This document shows positions 14,252 to 23,356 of a stretch of 23,356 nt of DNA, piece by piece. The stretch comes from an uncultured Chromatiaceae bacterium. GTDB lineage: Bacteria > Pseudomonadota > Gammaproteobacteria > Enterobacterales > Alteromonadaceae. Both the position numbers and the translations under genes were made by a program. How positions within the stretch are numbered: position 1 is the first letter of the stretch; every line of letters starts with the position of its first letter. The notes under the pieces were generated by a model. That model was not told where the DNA came from and did not search any database. It saw only the letters and a list, made by a program, of their open reading frames with translations. The stretch covers positions 1 to 23,356 of the forward strand of contig CAMLRA010000051.1 in assembly GCA_946482325.1 (NCBI GenBank), given 5' to 3'.

Positions 14252-16024
14252 TTAGCTCTTTGGCGTCAGTTCAAACACCGTTAAAGTGCCGCTGACTTCG
14301 TTCGCCATCAGTAACAGCGGTTTGCCGGTCGGGCTATTGGCCGACGCAATAAAGGACAGCGATTCCGGGCCTAAATCACCGGCCTGCGCCACGTTGCCGG
14401 TGACCACTGCCGGCACTTTGTCGTCGTTAATGTTATAAACCGTATTTAAATCACGATTGAAGCTGTAATCGACAAACTGCGGCGCATAAGGATTTGAAAT
14501 ATCATAGATATAGATCCCACTCATCCGTTCCGTACCAATAAAGGCATAAGTCCGGCCATTGATTTGCCCCAGCGCCAGCGCTTCCGGCTCAGGACCTTTA
14601 TCGTCAGATCGGTTGTCACCTTCGACCGTCAGATGGTTGGAATTAAATTTGTCGCCATGGACACCGGACGCAATACGCTCAAAGTCATTGCCACTGTCAA
14701 ACACCTGCTGACCATTCTGATCCCAAATACTGAAAGAGCGGGCGCCATAAGCATACAAGGCATCATATTCGCCGCTGGCCGTTTGCCCCAACGCGGTGGT
14801 GACATTCAACCGGCCCAGCACATCGGCTGAATATGGCTGACGAGCACTCAGCGCGGCAGAACGCTTCAGCGCCGACACACGTTTTTGCTCGGAAAAACCG
14901 GCCCAATCGCGCGCATCCCCTTCGTTGGCACTGACGTAAAAAGCGCCGCCCTGCCAGCTGAAGCTTTGCAAAGTGTCAGGCTGATACATGCCAAACAATC
15001 CAGGCACTGTTTGCAGATTGATACCGTCTTTATTGCTGACGTCCAGGCTGTTTTTGGCCAGGCTATGGTCTTTAAAACCAAGCGGCAGAATTTTATCCAG
15101 TTTCGCTGTGGCAAGGTCAATCACCGCGATGGCGTTGTTTTCCTGTAACACCACCCAGGCCTTTTTCAGGTCAGGGCTCAGCGCGATGTACTCAGGCTCT
15201 AGATCCTGCGCCACAGTGGTACTGGCGGGTCCAGCGAATTTCACGCCTTTGGCTGCCAACGCTGCTTTGTCGGCATTCAGCGCGTTGAAGCTGACGGTTT
15301 TGGCTTGGGTGGCCGCCACGCCATTCGATACAGAGATCAGCGAAACGGAACCTTCCGGGTCAAACGAATAATCGGCCACCGGTTCGCCTTCATTGGCGAC
15401 CAGTAACCATTTACCGTCGCTGCTGAAAGTCAGCATATCCGGTTGAGCACCCACCCGGATGGCTTGTTTTAACAGCGGCGCGCCCTGGCTTAAATCGTAA
15501 ATCAGCGCGACACCGGCATCACTGCGGGTTTTATTTTCTACCGCAACTGCCAGCAGCTGGCCCTGAATACTAATGGAGTTAGCAAAACCTAAAGCCACAG
15601 TTTCGTCCTGATCGGCGCTGTTACGCACTGTCACAGTGGCCGGCAATGTAAGCGGCTGACTGGCCAGTGTGTTGGCGGTCAACGGATCTGACAAGGCCTG
15701 ACTTTTCACTGCAGCTGCATCCAGCACTTCCACCCGGTTTGCCGCGCCATTGACGACAAAAATTCGTTTGGATGGCGCATGAAAGGCGGTAATTTCCGCC
15801 GCACCGGCACCGTAACTGCCAGTTACATAGCGCGCAACCGCCTGCAGCTGCATACCAACCGGTGCGTTCTGTCCATTGCTGCCGTTAGTGCCGGAAGGGC
15901 CTGTGGCACCAGTTTGACCGGCCGGGCCTGTTGCGCCTGGCGCACCGTCATCCCCTTCCAATGTGCAACCGCTTAATGCTGCCGTGACCAGCAAAGCCGC
16001 CAGTGAAACTTTTAACGCCTTCAT
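14252..16024 (-). CDS. Choice-of-anchor I lipoprotein with collagen-like linker
   Basis: This 590-residue protein has a lipobox LSGC (Cys20), so it should be a membrane-anchored lipoprotein. Residues 27-53 are nine Gly-X-Y collagen-like triplets, probably a spacer. The rest is a beta-propeller-like choice-of-anchor I domain, with the family signatures LLVANEGEPVADYSFDPEG, YQPDTLQSF and YVSANEGDARDW and a C-terminal LLMANEVSGTLTVFEL. Related proteins are often annotated as alkaline-phosphatase-like, but no phosphatase active site is apparent here, and the function of the family is poorly known. An AGGAG lies 7 bases before the ATG, and a strong terminator follows the gene. It is monocistronic, between the PstS-like operon and the divergent HDOD gene. 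Confidence 0.85.
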   Translation of the reverse strand: MKALKVSLAALLVTAALSGCTLEGDDGAPGATGPAGQTGATGPSGTNGSNGQNAPVGMQLQAVARYVTGSYGAGAAEITAFHAPSKRIFVVNGAANRVEVLDAAAVKSQALSDPLTANTLASQPLTLPATVTVRNSADQDETVALGFANSISIQGQLLAVAVENKTRSDAGVALIYDLSQGAPLLKQAIRVGAQPDMLTFSSDGKWLLVANEGEPVADYSFDPEGSVSLISVSNGVAATQAKTVSFNALNADKAALAAKGVKFAGPASTTVAQDLEPEYIALSPDLKKAWVVLQENNAIAVIDLATAKLDKILPLGFKDHSLAKNSLDVSNKDGINLQTVPGLFGMYQPDTLQSFSWQGGAFYVSANEGDARDWAGFSEQKRVSALKRSAALSARQPYSADVLGRLNVTTALGQTASGEYDALYAYGARSFSIWDQNGQQVFDSGNDFERIASGVHGDKFNSNHLTVEGDNRSDDKGPEPEALALGQINGRTYAFIGTERMSGIYIYDISNPYAPQFVDYSFNRDLNTVYNINDDKVPAVVTGNVAQAGDLGPESLSFIASANSPTGKPLLLMANEVSGTLTVFELTPKS

Positions 16025-16203
16025 TTGTCGCTCCTGAACAGAAAAAACAAGACGTTAGCTGCGACTGATGACAATGGTGTGAAGTTATCGCGGCATTTGC
16101 ATGACAGAAAAAAATGTCTGGAAATTCGTCTTGCCCCCTTGTAAATCAGCGCCGGGAAGCAACACTAGATAAAGTTAAGTCATGCAAAATAACGGAGTGC
16201 AAC

Positions 16204-17049
16204 TTGAACGCTGCCGAATGTGCTCACCAGGTCGGTGATATTTTCGCATTACCGGATACCTGTCTGAAAATTAAAGAAATTATCGACGATGAGATCAGTG
16301 ATATCGACGAAATTGCCGAACTGATTTCTTACGACCCGGTCTTGTCATCCAAGCTGCTGCGCCTGGCCAACAGCGCGCTGTATAACTTTCCCAAACAAGT
16401 AGAAACAGTGCAAAAAGCCGTGCAGGTGCTGGGTGAAACCCAGGTGTACAATCTGGTTGTGGCCAGTGGTGCCGCCGAAGCTTTTGCCAGCATGAAACCC
16501 AATGTCATCGCACTGGACAAGTTTTGGGAGCACAGCATTAATACCGCACTAATCGCCAAACATTTAGCCTTTCACCTTGGCGTGAAAAAGGACGAACCGA
16601 TTTATTTAGCCGGCTTGTTGCACAATTTGGGTGAGCTGGTGGTCGTTCAGGTGAAACCCGACATAGCCAGGATTTGCGCCCAATACAAAAAAGGCAAAAA
16701 ACCCTGGGTGAAACAGCAAGAACTGCTGGGCTTTACTTATGCTGACTGCACGGTTGAGTTACTGAAACACTGGCAACTGCCAGATCGTATCATCCAGCCG
16801 CTAAAACAGCTTAACCAGCCGGAATATTCATCGGCCAATAAAGTGAGTCTGATTTTGCATCTGGCCAGTTGTCTGGCGCTTAGTGAGGCCAATGCCGAGG
16901 TGTTTCAGCTGTATGATTTAACTGACAAACAAATCATGGAAGTATTGAACCTCAGTAAAGACGACCTGCATGACGCCAGCAGTTTTGCCTTTTTAGAAGG
17001 CATGTCGATCCTGAGTTTACTGAATCCGGCGCTATTCAGTATTTTCTAG
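16204..17049 (+). CDS. HDOD-domain signalling protein
   Basis: This 281-residue cytosolic protein is essentially one HDOD domain (a catalytically inactive relative of HD-GYP). It shows IFALPDTCLKIKEIID, the core ELISYDPVLSSKLLRLANSA, the helix VQKAVQVLGETQVYNLVV, and LAGLLHNLGELVV, where the HD pair is replaced by HN. HDOD proteins act as signalling scaffolds in motility, biofilm and stress control. The start chosen is TTG at 16204, with a GGAG 6 bases upstream and right before the family-like sequence. An in-frame ATG at 16114 has no good ribosome site and adds 30 residues unlike the family. A terminator follows directly. Confidence 0.82.
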   Translation: MNAAECAHQVGDIFALPDTCLKIKEIIDDEISDIDEIAELISYDPVLSSKLLRLANSALYNFPKQVETVQKAVQVLGETQVYNLVVASGAAEAFASMKPNVIALDKFWEHSINTALIAKHLAFHLGVKKDEPIYLAGLLHNLGELVVVQVKPDIARICAQYKKGKKPWVKQQELLGFTYADCTVELLKHWQLPDRIIQPLKQLNQPEYSSANKVSLILHLASCLALSEANAEVFQLYDLTDKQIMEVLNLSKDDLHDASSFAFLEGMSILSLLNPALFSIF

Positions 17050-17070
17050 TCGCCACAGCTCAACATCAAA

Positions 17071-17097
17071 AAAACCGGGCCAAAGCCCGGTTTTGTT
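17071..17097. terminator. Bidirectional terminator between HDOD and S46 peptidase genes
   Basis: AAAACCGGGC (17071-17080) and GCCCGGTTTT (17085-17094) form a GC-rich stem with a CAAA loop, T-rich after it on the plus strand and A-rich before it. It can end transcripts from both convergent genes. Confidence 0.88.
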
Positions 17098-17124
17098 TCC
17101 ACTAAGACTCAGACTGGCATGATA

Positions 17125-19308
17125 TCAATCACGGACAATTGACATCTCATCCAGCAGATTCTGCGCGCCATCAACATATTGCATCATCCACAACACAAAG
17201 CGGATGTCGACATGGATAGCGCGGGTGATGGCCGGATTAAAGTACCAGTCTTTACTGATCGATTCATAGGTCGAATCAAAATTCAGACCAATCAGCTCAC
17301 CTTTTCCATTCATGACAGCTGAACCAGAGTTGCCACCGGTTGTATCTGCGCTGGATAAAAAGTTTAGCGGCACCGAGTCAAAAGGTAGCGTCGGTTTTGC
17401 CCCAAGATCAGCATAATAGTAACCGCCATACTGTTTAGCCTGGTAGGCTTTGACCAAATTCGCCGGCAGCTGGAAAACCCCGGTTGGCTGCTGTTTAGCG
17501 ATCATGCCACGTACTGACGTAAATGGCGTTTTGTAGACACCATCTGCCGCCGGATAGCCGTCAACATGGCCATAGGTGATCCGCAGTGTACTGTTGGCAT
17601 CCGGGTACACCGGCTTCCCTTTGCTTTGATTAAAAGCAATCACCGCCTGCATATAAGCCGGACGGGTTTTTAATAAAGCACCCTGAATGGCTTTTTGTTG
17701 TTGCTCCAGCGCAATTTGTTGCTGATACACCGCAACAGCGGCTTTGATAAAAGGGTCCTGACTTGCAGTAAACTCCGCCGGCGTCTTCTCCAGCCAGGCC
17801 AGGCGGCCGGCGCTGGTGCCTAAGGTTGTTTTGTCATACCAGGGTTTTAAGCTGGCGCTGATTTGCGTGGCAGTCATGCCCGGCACTAAACCTAAAGCAT
17901 CATCCAGTGCTTTAACCCGCAGCAGTGGTTTTTGCTGCAAATACAATTCAAGTTGTTGACTCCACAGTGCTAAATCGACTGTTGGCGCAAAGCTGGTGTC
18001 CAGTCGTTTTAACCGGCCCTGCCACATTTTTTGGTCGCGCTGCTGATAGCCCAGTTCGCGTTCGCTGTCCGGCTTTTGCCGCTCCTGTGCCAGACGATAT
18101 AAATCCTGCGCTGCTTTAAACAAATCGCTGCGTTTGGCGTTGTCGAAATACCAGGTTTGTTGCTGATACTGCTGTTCGGCACTAACCACTTCTTTGAGTG
18201 CCGTCAGGGCCTGCTGATGGCCTTTCCGGCTGCTGTCTGCGGCTATCCAGGCTAGCAATTCCTGCTGTTGCTGCTGCTTAATGGCGTGAATGTCGGTGAC
18301 TTTAAAGCCATCGAGCAGGCCCTGCATTTTTTTCATCCGGTTGTTATAACCTTTCACTACTGAGGCGTAACGCACCTGCAATGCCGGATCCTGAGCGCCA
18401 AAAGCGTCGATAGTCTGGATCATTTGGCTAAAAGTAGTGACGCTGGCCGGATACTGCCAGTCACGGGCAAAGGCGATTTCTTCTGCCAGACGATAACGGC
18501 TGGTCTGACCCGGATAACCAGCCAGTAAAATACCATCACCGGCTTTCACGCCAGCTGCATTAATTTTTAAGTGAAATTTTGGTTTGTACGGCACGTTGTC
18601 TTTGGCAAAAGGTGCCGGTTTTCCGTCTTTGCCGACATAACCACGCAAAAATGAATAATCGCCGGTATGGCGCGGATATTCGTAGTTGTCGATATCGCCG
18701 CCAAAGTTACCAACAGATTCTGTTGGCGCGTACACCAGTCGTACATCCTGAATCATCAGTTGTTTAATCAAGAAAAATTGCAGGCCATGATGGAAACTGA
18801 CCACATTACAGCGGTAATTGACATCACTTTCACAAGCCTGGATTAGCTGCTTCCGATTGTTCTCAATCGCCTCAAACCGGGCCAAATCAGTCAGTTTTTC
18901 CGGCAAAGCACCGCTAATTTTCGCCGTTACATCTTCAACTAATTCAGTGACATACAAGCGTTCGGACGGGCCGGCAGGCAGTTCTTCCGCCTGAGTTTTT
19001 GCCAGGAAACCATTCGCAATCAAATTATTTTCAGCGGTAGAGTTTTGCTGAATTGCGCCATAAGCACAGTGATGATTGGTGATGACCAAGCCCTGTGGCG
19101 AGACAAACGACGCGGAACAATAACCGAGACTGACAATGGCATTCATCGGATATTTGCTTAAATCTGCCAAATCGGCTGCCGGCACTGTGATGCCGCGGGC
19201 ACTGAGTTGTGGTTGTAATTGTGGCAATTGGTAAGGCTGCCATTGTCCTTCATCAGCAACAGCGGCGCTGCATAGCAGCGCCACCGGGAATAACATGTAC
19301 TTTGACAT
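17125..19308 (-). CDS. S46-family dipeptidyl peptidase (DPP7/DPP11 type)
   Basis: This 727-residue protein has a signal peptide ending AVA (about residue 18) and a chymotrypsin-like double barrel with an inserted helical domain, as in S46 exopeptidases. The triad is visible: His in TNHHCAYG (79-80), Asp in NFGGDIDNYEYPRHTGDYS (205/207) and Ser661 in GGNSGS. These enzymes remove dipeptides from the N terminus of peptides in the periplasm. The residue 18 after the catalytic serine, which is Arg in DPP11 (acidic P1) and Gly in DPP7 (hydrophobic P1), is Ser679 here (FDSTYE), so P1 preference is uncertain. The ATG has only a weak Shine-Dalgarno. The upstream neighbour is the MCP gene on the same strand, 120 bases away. 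Confidence 0.92.
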   Translation of the reverse strand: MSKYMLFPVALLCSAAVADEGQWQPYQLPQLQPQLSARGITVPAADLADLSKYPMNAIVSLGYCSASFVSPQGLVITNHHCAYGAIQQNSTAENNLIANGFLAKTQAEELPAGPSERLYVTELVEDVTAKISGALPEKLTDLARFEAIENNRKQLIQACESDVNYRCNVVSFHHGLQFFLIKQLMIQDVRLVYAPTESVGNFGGDIDNYEYPRHTGDYSFLRGYVGKDGKPAPFAKDNVPYKPKFHLKINAAGVKAGDGILLAGYPGQTSRYRLAEEIAFARDWQYPASVTTFSQMIQTIDAFGAQDPALQVRYASVVKGYNNRMKKMQGLLDGFKVTDIHAIKQQQQQELLAWIAADSSRKGHQQALTALKEVVSAEQQYQQQTWYFDNAKRSDLFKAAQDLYRLAQERQKPDSERELGYQQRDQKMWQGRLKRLDTSFAPTVDLALWSQQLELYLQQKPLLRVKALDDALGLVPGMTATQISASLKPWYDKTTLGTSAGRLAWLEKTPAEFTASQDPFIKAAVAVYQQQIALEQQQKAIQGALLKTRPAYMQAVIAFNQSKGKPVYPDANSTLRITYGHVDGYPAADGVYKTPFTSVRGMIAKQQPTGVFQLPANLVKAYQAKQYGGYYYADLGAKPTLPFDSVPLNFLSSADTTGGNSGSAVMNGKGELIGLNFDSTYESISKDWYFNPAITRAIHVDIRFVLWMMQYVDGAQNLLDEMSIVRD

Positions 19309-19428
19309 AACGGGGACCCGTAACTGAGAAAACGCCTAGCCTATAACCGGGTCTCATCGCCGGCAAGCCCTGATAGCCTTGTGCGCGCTGAACAGACCGG
19401 CAAAAGCGTTTTAGCGCAGTGAACAAGC

Positions 19429-21438
19429 TCAGAAACGGAACTGCACAACTAAACGGTTCAAATCCTGTGCCCTTCCCTGCATACCATCTATTAACTGCAG
19501 TGCACTGCCAGCCTCCTGGCTGGAATTGGCAGCCAATGATGCAACTTCCCGTATCTGTTGCAACATCTGGCTCAAAGTCTGCGCCTGTTCAGAGGTCGCA
19601 TTAAACATGCGGTTAATTTGCTCTACGACGGATTTGATCTGATCCTGTACGGCGGCTAAAGCACTACCCGACTGCTCACAGGCTTGCATACTCTGATCCG
19701 CCAGAACCACAGATTGCTGCATTTGTTGATGAGACAACCGGGTTTCCTGTTGTATTTCCGCAATGACGGCAGATATTTCCCGCGAAGAAGATTCTGCCCG
19801 TTGTGCCAGGTTGCGCACTTCTTCAGCCACCACAGCAAATCCACGCCCCTGCTCACCGGCACGGGCGGCTTCGATAGCGGCGTTGAGCGCCAACAGATTT
19901 GTTTGTTCAGCAATACCACGTATCACACTGACAATCTGGTCAATTTTTTCAGCTTTAGCCGTCAGCTGCTCGAGCGTGCTGGCAGAACGATGCACGGTAT
20001 CACTCATTTGTTGCATCTGACTGATAGTGCCATGAATCGCTGCATTCCCCTGCAATACCGCACTGGAGGTTTGTTCGGACTGCCTCACTACAATGCCACA
20101 ACTGTTGGCGATATCTTGTGCCGAATGGTCAAGCTGCTGCATCGCACTCGCCAGACCAGTACTATGCTGCTCAGTATCCTCCGCTTCCTGCTTCAGATGT
20201 TGTGACAGTTGCTGACTCTGCACACTGGCATCGATCAATACCTGCGCACTGTGGTGGATGTCCTGTACGATTTGCTGAATTTTGCCGGCAAACGTATTAA
20301 AGTTTTCGGCGATCCGCCCCAGTTCGTCGTCGCTTTTGACTTCCAGCCGCCGGGTCAGGTCGCCATCGCCGCTGGCAACATCATGCAGATTTTTCGCCAC
20401 CTGATGCAGCTGTGCCAGCATACCTTTGCGCACATAAGTACCTATCAGCACCAGCAATACCAAAGTAATACCTCCGGTGACGAGCAGTAGTTTCGCAACA
20501 TAACCAGCAGTTGCCGGCCCTTGGGCCACAATGTCGGCGGTGCTGCTATCTAACGACTGTTGCAACCGGTTCAGTGCAGTAACCAGTGTTGTGCTGGCTG
20601 CCCGGTACTCCGACTGCCGTTGCTGCATTTGCACCAAAGCATCCAACGTCGTTTGGATTTGTTGCTTGTGCTGTTCAAACAGCTGCAGATAAGTGTCCCC
20701 TAATGTTGCCGCGCCAAAATGTTTAGGCGCGGGAATGGCAAAAAGTCCGGTCGCGACCAGGCCATCGACGGCATCCTGCTGAAATGCAATAGAGTCATTC
20801 AGCTCTTTTACCAATTTTGCTTGAGGACCCTGCCGTTTAATTTGCTCTAAAAAATACAGCTGCCGAAAGAAACCGATATTGGCTTCCATCCCCCCATCAG
20901 CGGCATCCCACTTGCGCTGCAGCCCACCTTCCCACGTGATGGCCTGTCGCGGCGCCTGAATCAGCGTCTCCACCTGACTGTCGCCGACTTCTTCGACAAT
21001 TTCCCCAATTTCGACAATTTGGGACACTGTTTTATCTAAACCGGACAATTGCTGCTGATATCGGACAAACTGCTGGCTCAGCTGCTGCTGCGTCAGGACA
21101 AATTGTTCCAGCGCAGTATCCAGCTGACGTAATAAGCTGCGGTCCGGCAGCGGATTGGTCGCCAAATTGCTGATCGCTGCCGTCAGCTGTTGATCACGCT
21201 GAGCCATTGCGCTGGAATCAACCGTTAAGCCCTGTAATAACTGCTCCATCGAATAGAGTTGTTCATCTACTAAACTCACTGCAGTTCCGGAGCTTTTCAT
21301 CGCAGGCCAAGCCTGTTGGATAGTCCGGTCTAATACCTGTTCCTGTTGCTGATTGCCCCACCAGCCGACGCCGGCTATGGCCACAAACAAGCTAAAAATA
21401 AGCCAAAGGCCCCAGTTCGCCTTTTGTCGCAAAGTCAT
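19429..21438 (-). CDS. Methyl-accepting chemotaxis protein
   Basis: This 669-residue inner-membrane receptor has a membrane helix at about 9-28, a long periplasmic helical sensor (about 29-315), a second helix (about 316-335), HAMP (about 338-390, with [20 protein letters not shown]), then the signalling coiled coil. The highly conserved hairpin tip runs about 504-545 and includes [20 protein letters not shown] and [16 protein letters not shown]. There is no CheR/CheB-binding pentapeptide at the C terminus. It should couple CheA/CheW to a periplasmic stimulus. The ATG has a strong GGGAG 6 bases upstream, and the gene follows the OprB-type porin by 12 bases, so the receptor may sense a sugar or a porin-linked ligand. 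No clear terminator follows it. Confidence 0.95.
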   Translation of the reverse strand: MTLRQKANWGLWLIFSLFVAIAGVGWWGNQQQEQVLDRTIQQAWPAMKSSGTAVSLVDEQLYSMEQLLQGLTVDSSAMAQRDQQLTAAISNLATNPLPDRSLLRQLDTALEQFVLTQQQLSQQFVRYQQQLSGLDKTVSQIVEIGEIVEEVGDSQVETLIQAPRQAITWEGGLQRKWDAADGGMEANIGFFRQLYFLEQIKRQGPQAKLVKELNDSIAFQQDAVDGLVATGLFAIPAPKHFGAATLGDTYLQLFEQHKQQIQTTLDALVQMQQRQSEYRAASTTLVTALNRLQQSLDSSTADIVAQGPATAGYVAKLLLVTGGITLVLLVLIGTYVRKGMLAQLHQVAKNLHDVASGDGDLTRRLEVKSDDELGRIAENFNTFAGKIQQIVQDIHHSAQVLIDASVQSQQLSQHLKQEAEDTEQHSTGLASAMQQLDHSAQDIANSCGIVVRQSEQTSSAVLQGNAAIHGTISQMQQMSDTVHRSASTLEQLTAKAEKIDQIVSVIRGIAEQTNLLALNAAIEAARAGEQGRGFAVVAEEVRNLAQRAESSSREISAVIAEIQQETRLSHQQMQQSVVLADQSMQACEQSGSALAAVQDQIKSVVEQINRMFNATSEQAQTLSQMLQQIREVASLAANSSQEAGSALQLIDGMQGRAQDLNRLVVQFRF

Positions 21439-21450
21439 AATGTTCTCCCT

Positions 21451-22449
21451 TCAGAATTGCGCGATCAGACGTAACGTCGTCACCAGACTGGTATCCACCG
21501 TCGGATCTGTATGATTTATCCATTGCAGCACAGGCTGCAGCTGCAACTGTGGGGTTACCGACCACTGCCAGTAACCTTCAATCATTTGCTCCGATTGCCG
21601 ATCTTGTGCTGTCACAGTGCTGTGCATCAGCCCCAGCTGATGGCCGGCGACCGGAAGTTCCCACACCAACCCCAGCATCCGGTGCTGGTGCAAAACATCT
21701 ACATCGTCGTTCAGGCCCGACCAGACGGCAAACACCATCAACTGCTCACTGATCTGATGCTGATGATTCAGATACCAGCCGGAGATGGCTCTGAGCTGCT
21801 GGTCATTCAGCGTTGTCCAGTCGCCATGGTGATGCCAGTAGCCGTACGACGTGCGACTGGTCGCTGAAACATAACGGCCCTCGGCCACCATAAACTGCGA
21901 AGAGAAATTCGTATGCTCCTGTCCGGCGAATAAACCTGCCATCCATTGAAAGCCATATTCTGGTTCATAAAACACACTGCAGGACGCGGCCGGGTCGTAG
22001 TAAGTTGGTAAAGCAATTGCTGTTGGTGTGATACCTAAAGGAGGAGAAATGAAGCCACCGGCCACCGGCACAAAGGCAAATTCCAGATTTGCATCGACCT
22101 GACCACATTTTAGCCGGCTGTTATCGTCGAATTTATATTGCAAATAGAGTTCATAGATTTTGCTGAACTGCGCCGCATCGATATTAGAGATCCCCTGGAT
22201 ATTACCGGTCAGCAATTCACCATTACGGCCCCGAAACGCCTTCAGACTGGAGGCAACCAGCCATTGTGAACCAGCCTCAAGCTGCAAATCCCAGGTAAAC
22301 AAAGCCCGGGAGGCTTGAGATTTCTGGTCCTGATAACCGGATAACCATGAATTATCATTGAGCACACTGAACTGCTGATTAAATTCGGCGGCGCTACCTG
22401 CAGCGGAGAGCCACAAACAGCTCCATAGCGGAATGACGTTGCGTGCCAA
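21451..22449 (-). CDS. OprB-type carbohydrate-selective porin
   Basis: This 332-residue protein has a signal peptide ending about residue 21 (GSAAE) and the OprB-family pattern GELLTGNIQGISNIDA, then LYLQYKFDDNSRLKCGQVDANLEFAF, with barrel-like strands and a terminal Phe (LRLIAQF). OprB porins pass sugars across the outer membrane. It is somewhat shorter than typical OprB proteins (about 400 or more residues). The start is TTG at 22449, with an AGGAGG 7 bases upstream. It is transcribed from a good sigma70 promoter just upstream and followed after 12 bases by the chemotaxis receptor, suggesting uptake and taxis towards the same compound. Confidence 0.82.
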   Translation of the reverse strand: MARNVIPLWSCLWLSAAGSAAEFNQQFSVLNDNSWLSGYQDQKSQASRALFTWDLQLEAGSQWLVASSLKAFRGRNGELLTGNIQGISNIDAAQFSKIYELYLQYKFDDNSRLKCGQVDANLEFAFVPVAGGFISPPLGITPTAIALPTYYDPAASCSVFYEPEYGFQWMAGLFAGQEHTNFSSQFMVAEGRYVSATSRTSYGYWHHHGDWTTLNDQQLRAISGWYLNHQHQISEQLMVFAVWSGLNDDVDVLHQHRMLGLVWELPVAGHQLGLMHSTVTAQDRQSEQMIEGYWQWSVTPQLQLQPVLQWINHTDPTVDTSLVTTLRLIAQF

Positions 22450-22480
22450 TTACTCACCTCCTTGTACCTTATCCAGCAAA

Positions 22481-22509
22481 GGTATAGAAAGCGGCTCGCC
22501 TCATGTCAA
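22481..22509 (-). promoter_or_regulatory. Sigma70 promoter of the porin-MCP operon
   Basis: On the minus strand a perfect TTGACA (22504-22509) and TATACC (22481-22486) are separated by exactly 17 bases, 31 bases before the TTG start. Confidence 0.75.
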
Positions 22510-22520
22510 AGCATTGATAA

Positions 22521-22550
22521 AAAACAAAAAGCCGCAAGCTGCGGCATTTT
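22521..22550 (-). terminator. Intrinsic terminator after the membrane-protein gene
   Basis: GCCGCA-AGC-TGCGGC (22531-22545) is followed on the minus strand by a T-rich run (TTTTTGTTTT). It lies just before the porin promoter and after the stop codon at 22602. Confidence 0.85.
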
Positions 22551-22601
22551 TACTGGACGAAACTGAGATTTGCGGCTACCTGCAATCTTGTTGAGCGGAA
22601 T

Positions 22602-23356
22602 TTATGATGCTGTCGGTGATGCCGACCGACGCTGCAAATCCGGCAAATGAGGTGAGCCACAAGCCCTGACCTGATACCGATAGCCGTAGGGCTGCTGCGC
22701 ATCCGGCGTGATCACGAGTACTTCATAATCGTTCAGGTGGACCAGATGTTCAGCTCCCTGCATCAGGCACTGTGATTTGCCCAAGCTTTCAATCTGATAT
22801 AAAAACCAGGCCACAGAGCGATTGATCCAGCGTACTTCCGGATTAATGCCGGACAGGCCCGAGATCTCACCGCCGAACATTTTGACCTGAGGATCCGGTT
22901 GCTTTGGTGCAACTTCGGTTTTATCTGCCTGCACAGCAGCATGTTCAGGCTGAACCTGAGCAGCTGACGGCTCGCGGAACAGGTCAATCGCGGCCGTGTC
23001 GCCGGTGACATAACCGGTCATCGCAGCGCCCATATAAGTGAACACCACAGGTAAGAAACACAGTCGGGCGGCCAGTGACAATTTCGGATAACTGCCATCC
23101 TGCAGGTGATAGCTGCGCACTCCAATCGGACGCAGCATCACCAGCAACATCAGTTTGATGCTGTGCAGAACCAGATAAGCCGACAACAACACAAAGGCCA
23201 GCAGAAAACTCCAAAATGGTGCCAGTAACATCAGCGTCAGATTGACACTAAATGGCACCACTTCAGGCCGCACACCAATCAGGTTATTAACCGAACTGTC
23301 GGCGAGCGCAAAGCAAAAATTCGCCAGCACCGCATAACAAACCAGAATAAAGGCCT
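22602..23356 (-). CDS. Multi-pass membrane protein of unknown function, 5' end missing
   Basis: The frame remains open to the window edge. The codons before a GTG at 23330 continue a hydrophobic stretch (AFILVCYAVLANF), so the start lies outside. Of the 250 or so visible residues, the first half holds about three membrane helices (the edge segment; NLTLMLLAPFWSFLLAFVLL and following; ARLCFLPVVFTYMGAAMTGY). The rest is a soluble domain with a Pro/Gln/Glu-rich linker, a GEISGLSGINPEVRWINRSV segment and a small C-terminal region. I do not recognise the family. A clear terminator follows, so it is a separate unit from the porin operon. Confidence 0.65.
   Translation of the reverse strand, partial: AFILVCYAVLANFCFALADSSVNNLIGVRPEVVPFSVNLTLMLLAPFWSFLLAFVLLSAYLVLHSIKLMLLVMLRPIGVRSYHLQDGSYPKLSLAARLCFLPVVFTYMGAAMTGYVTGDTAAIDLFREPSAAQVQPEHAAVQADKTEVAPKQPDPQVKMFGGEISGLSGINPEVRWINRSVAWFLYQIESLGKSQCLMQGAEHLVHLNDYEVLVITPDAQQPYGYRYQVRACGSPHLPDLQRRSASPTAS

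Noticed and set aside
16025..16110. Pho-box-like CTGTCAT upstream of the choice-of-anchor I lipoprotein
   Set aside because: Only one half-site fits; the second TGTCAT is about 30 bases away instead of 11, so phosphate control is not supported.
19309..19428. Terminator after the chemotaxis receptor
   Set aside because: Only a 3-base GCG/CGC stem before TTTT is present on the minus strand, too weak to call.

Overview
The window reads as a chromosomal stretch of a marine or freshwater gammaproteobacterium of the Rheinheimera / Alishewanella / Shewanella kind. This is inferred from the gene families (SlyD with a His tail, TIGR02285-type binding protein, S46 dipeptidyl peptidase, choice-of-anchor I lipoprotein, many c-di-GMP and chemotaxis proteins), moderate GC and Shine-Dalgarno/sigma70-like signals. 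Gene density is high and I see no IS element, CRISPR array, tRNA or rRNA.

Left part (1-5928, + strand): a 5'-truncated MtfA-like zinc peptidase, a small exported His-rich protein, SlyD, a periplasmic TIGR02285-type solute-binding-like protein, and a very large, divergent class A penicillin-binding-protein-like enzyme (GT51-like plus transpeptidase).

Centre (5938-9996): the most interesting region, a compact split borosin RiPP locus. On the minus strand lies a stand-alone SAM-dependent peptide backbone alpha-N-methyltransferase of the OphMA/SonM type, translationally coupled to a GNAT acetyltransferase. Divergent from it are two 87-residue precursor peptides that align without gaps and share an IVAPD core motif at the same position. 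The first carries two tandem core copies. Between them lie a copy of the first precursor's promoter region and what looks like the frameshifted remains of a third precursor core. The second precursor is followed after 18 bases by a periplasmic-TPR, membrane-anchored diguanylate cyclase. No dedicated protease or transporter is visible.

Right part (10023-23356, mostly minus strand): a tight three-gene operon (small PstS-like periplasmic protein, outer-membrane barrel, GGDEF-EAL sensor); a collagen-linker choice-of-anchor I lipoprotein; a plus-strand HDOD protein with a TTG start; a periplasmic S46 dipeptidyl peptidase; an OprB-type porin cotranscribed with a methyl-accepting chemotaxis protein; and a multi-pass membrane protein cut by the window edge. 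Clear intrinsic terminators separate several of these units. A recurring theme is an outer-membrane barrel placed directly upstream of an inner-membrane sensory protein (twice), plus three proteins of c-di-GMP or HDOD type.
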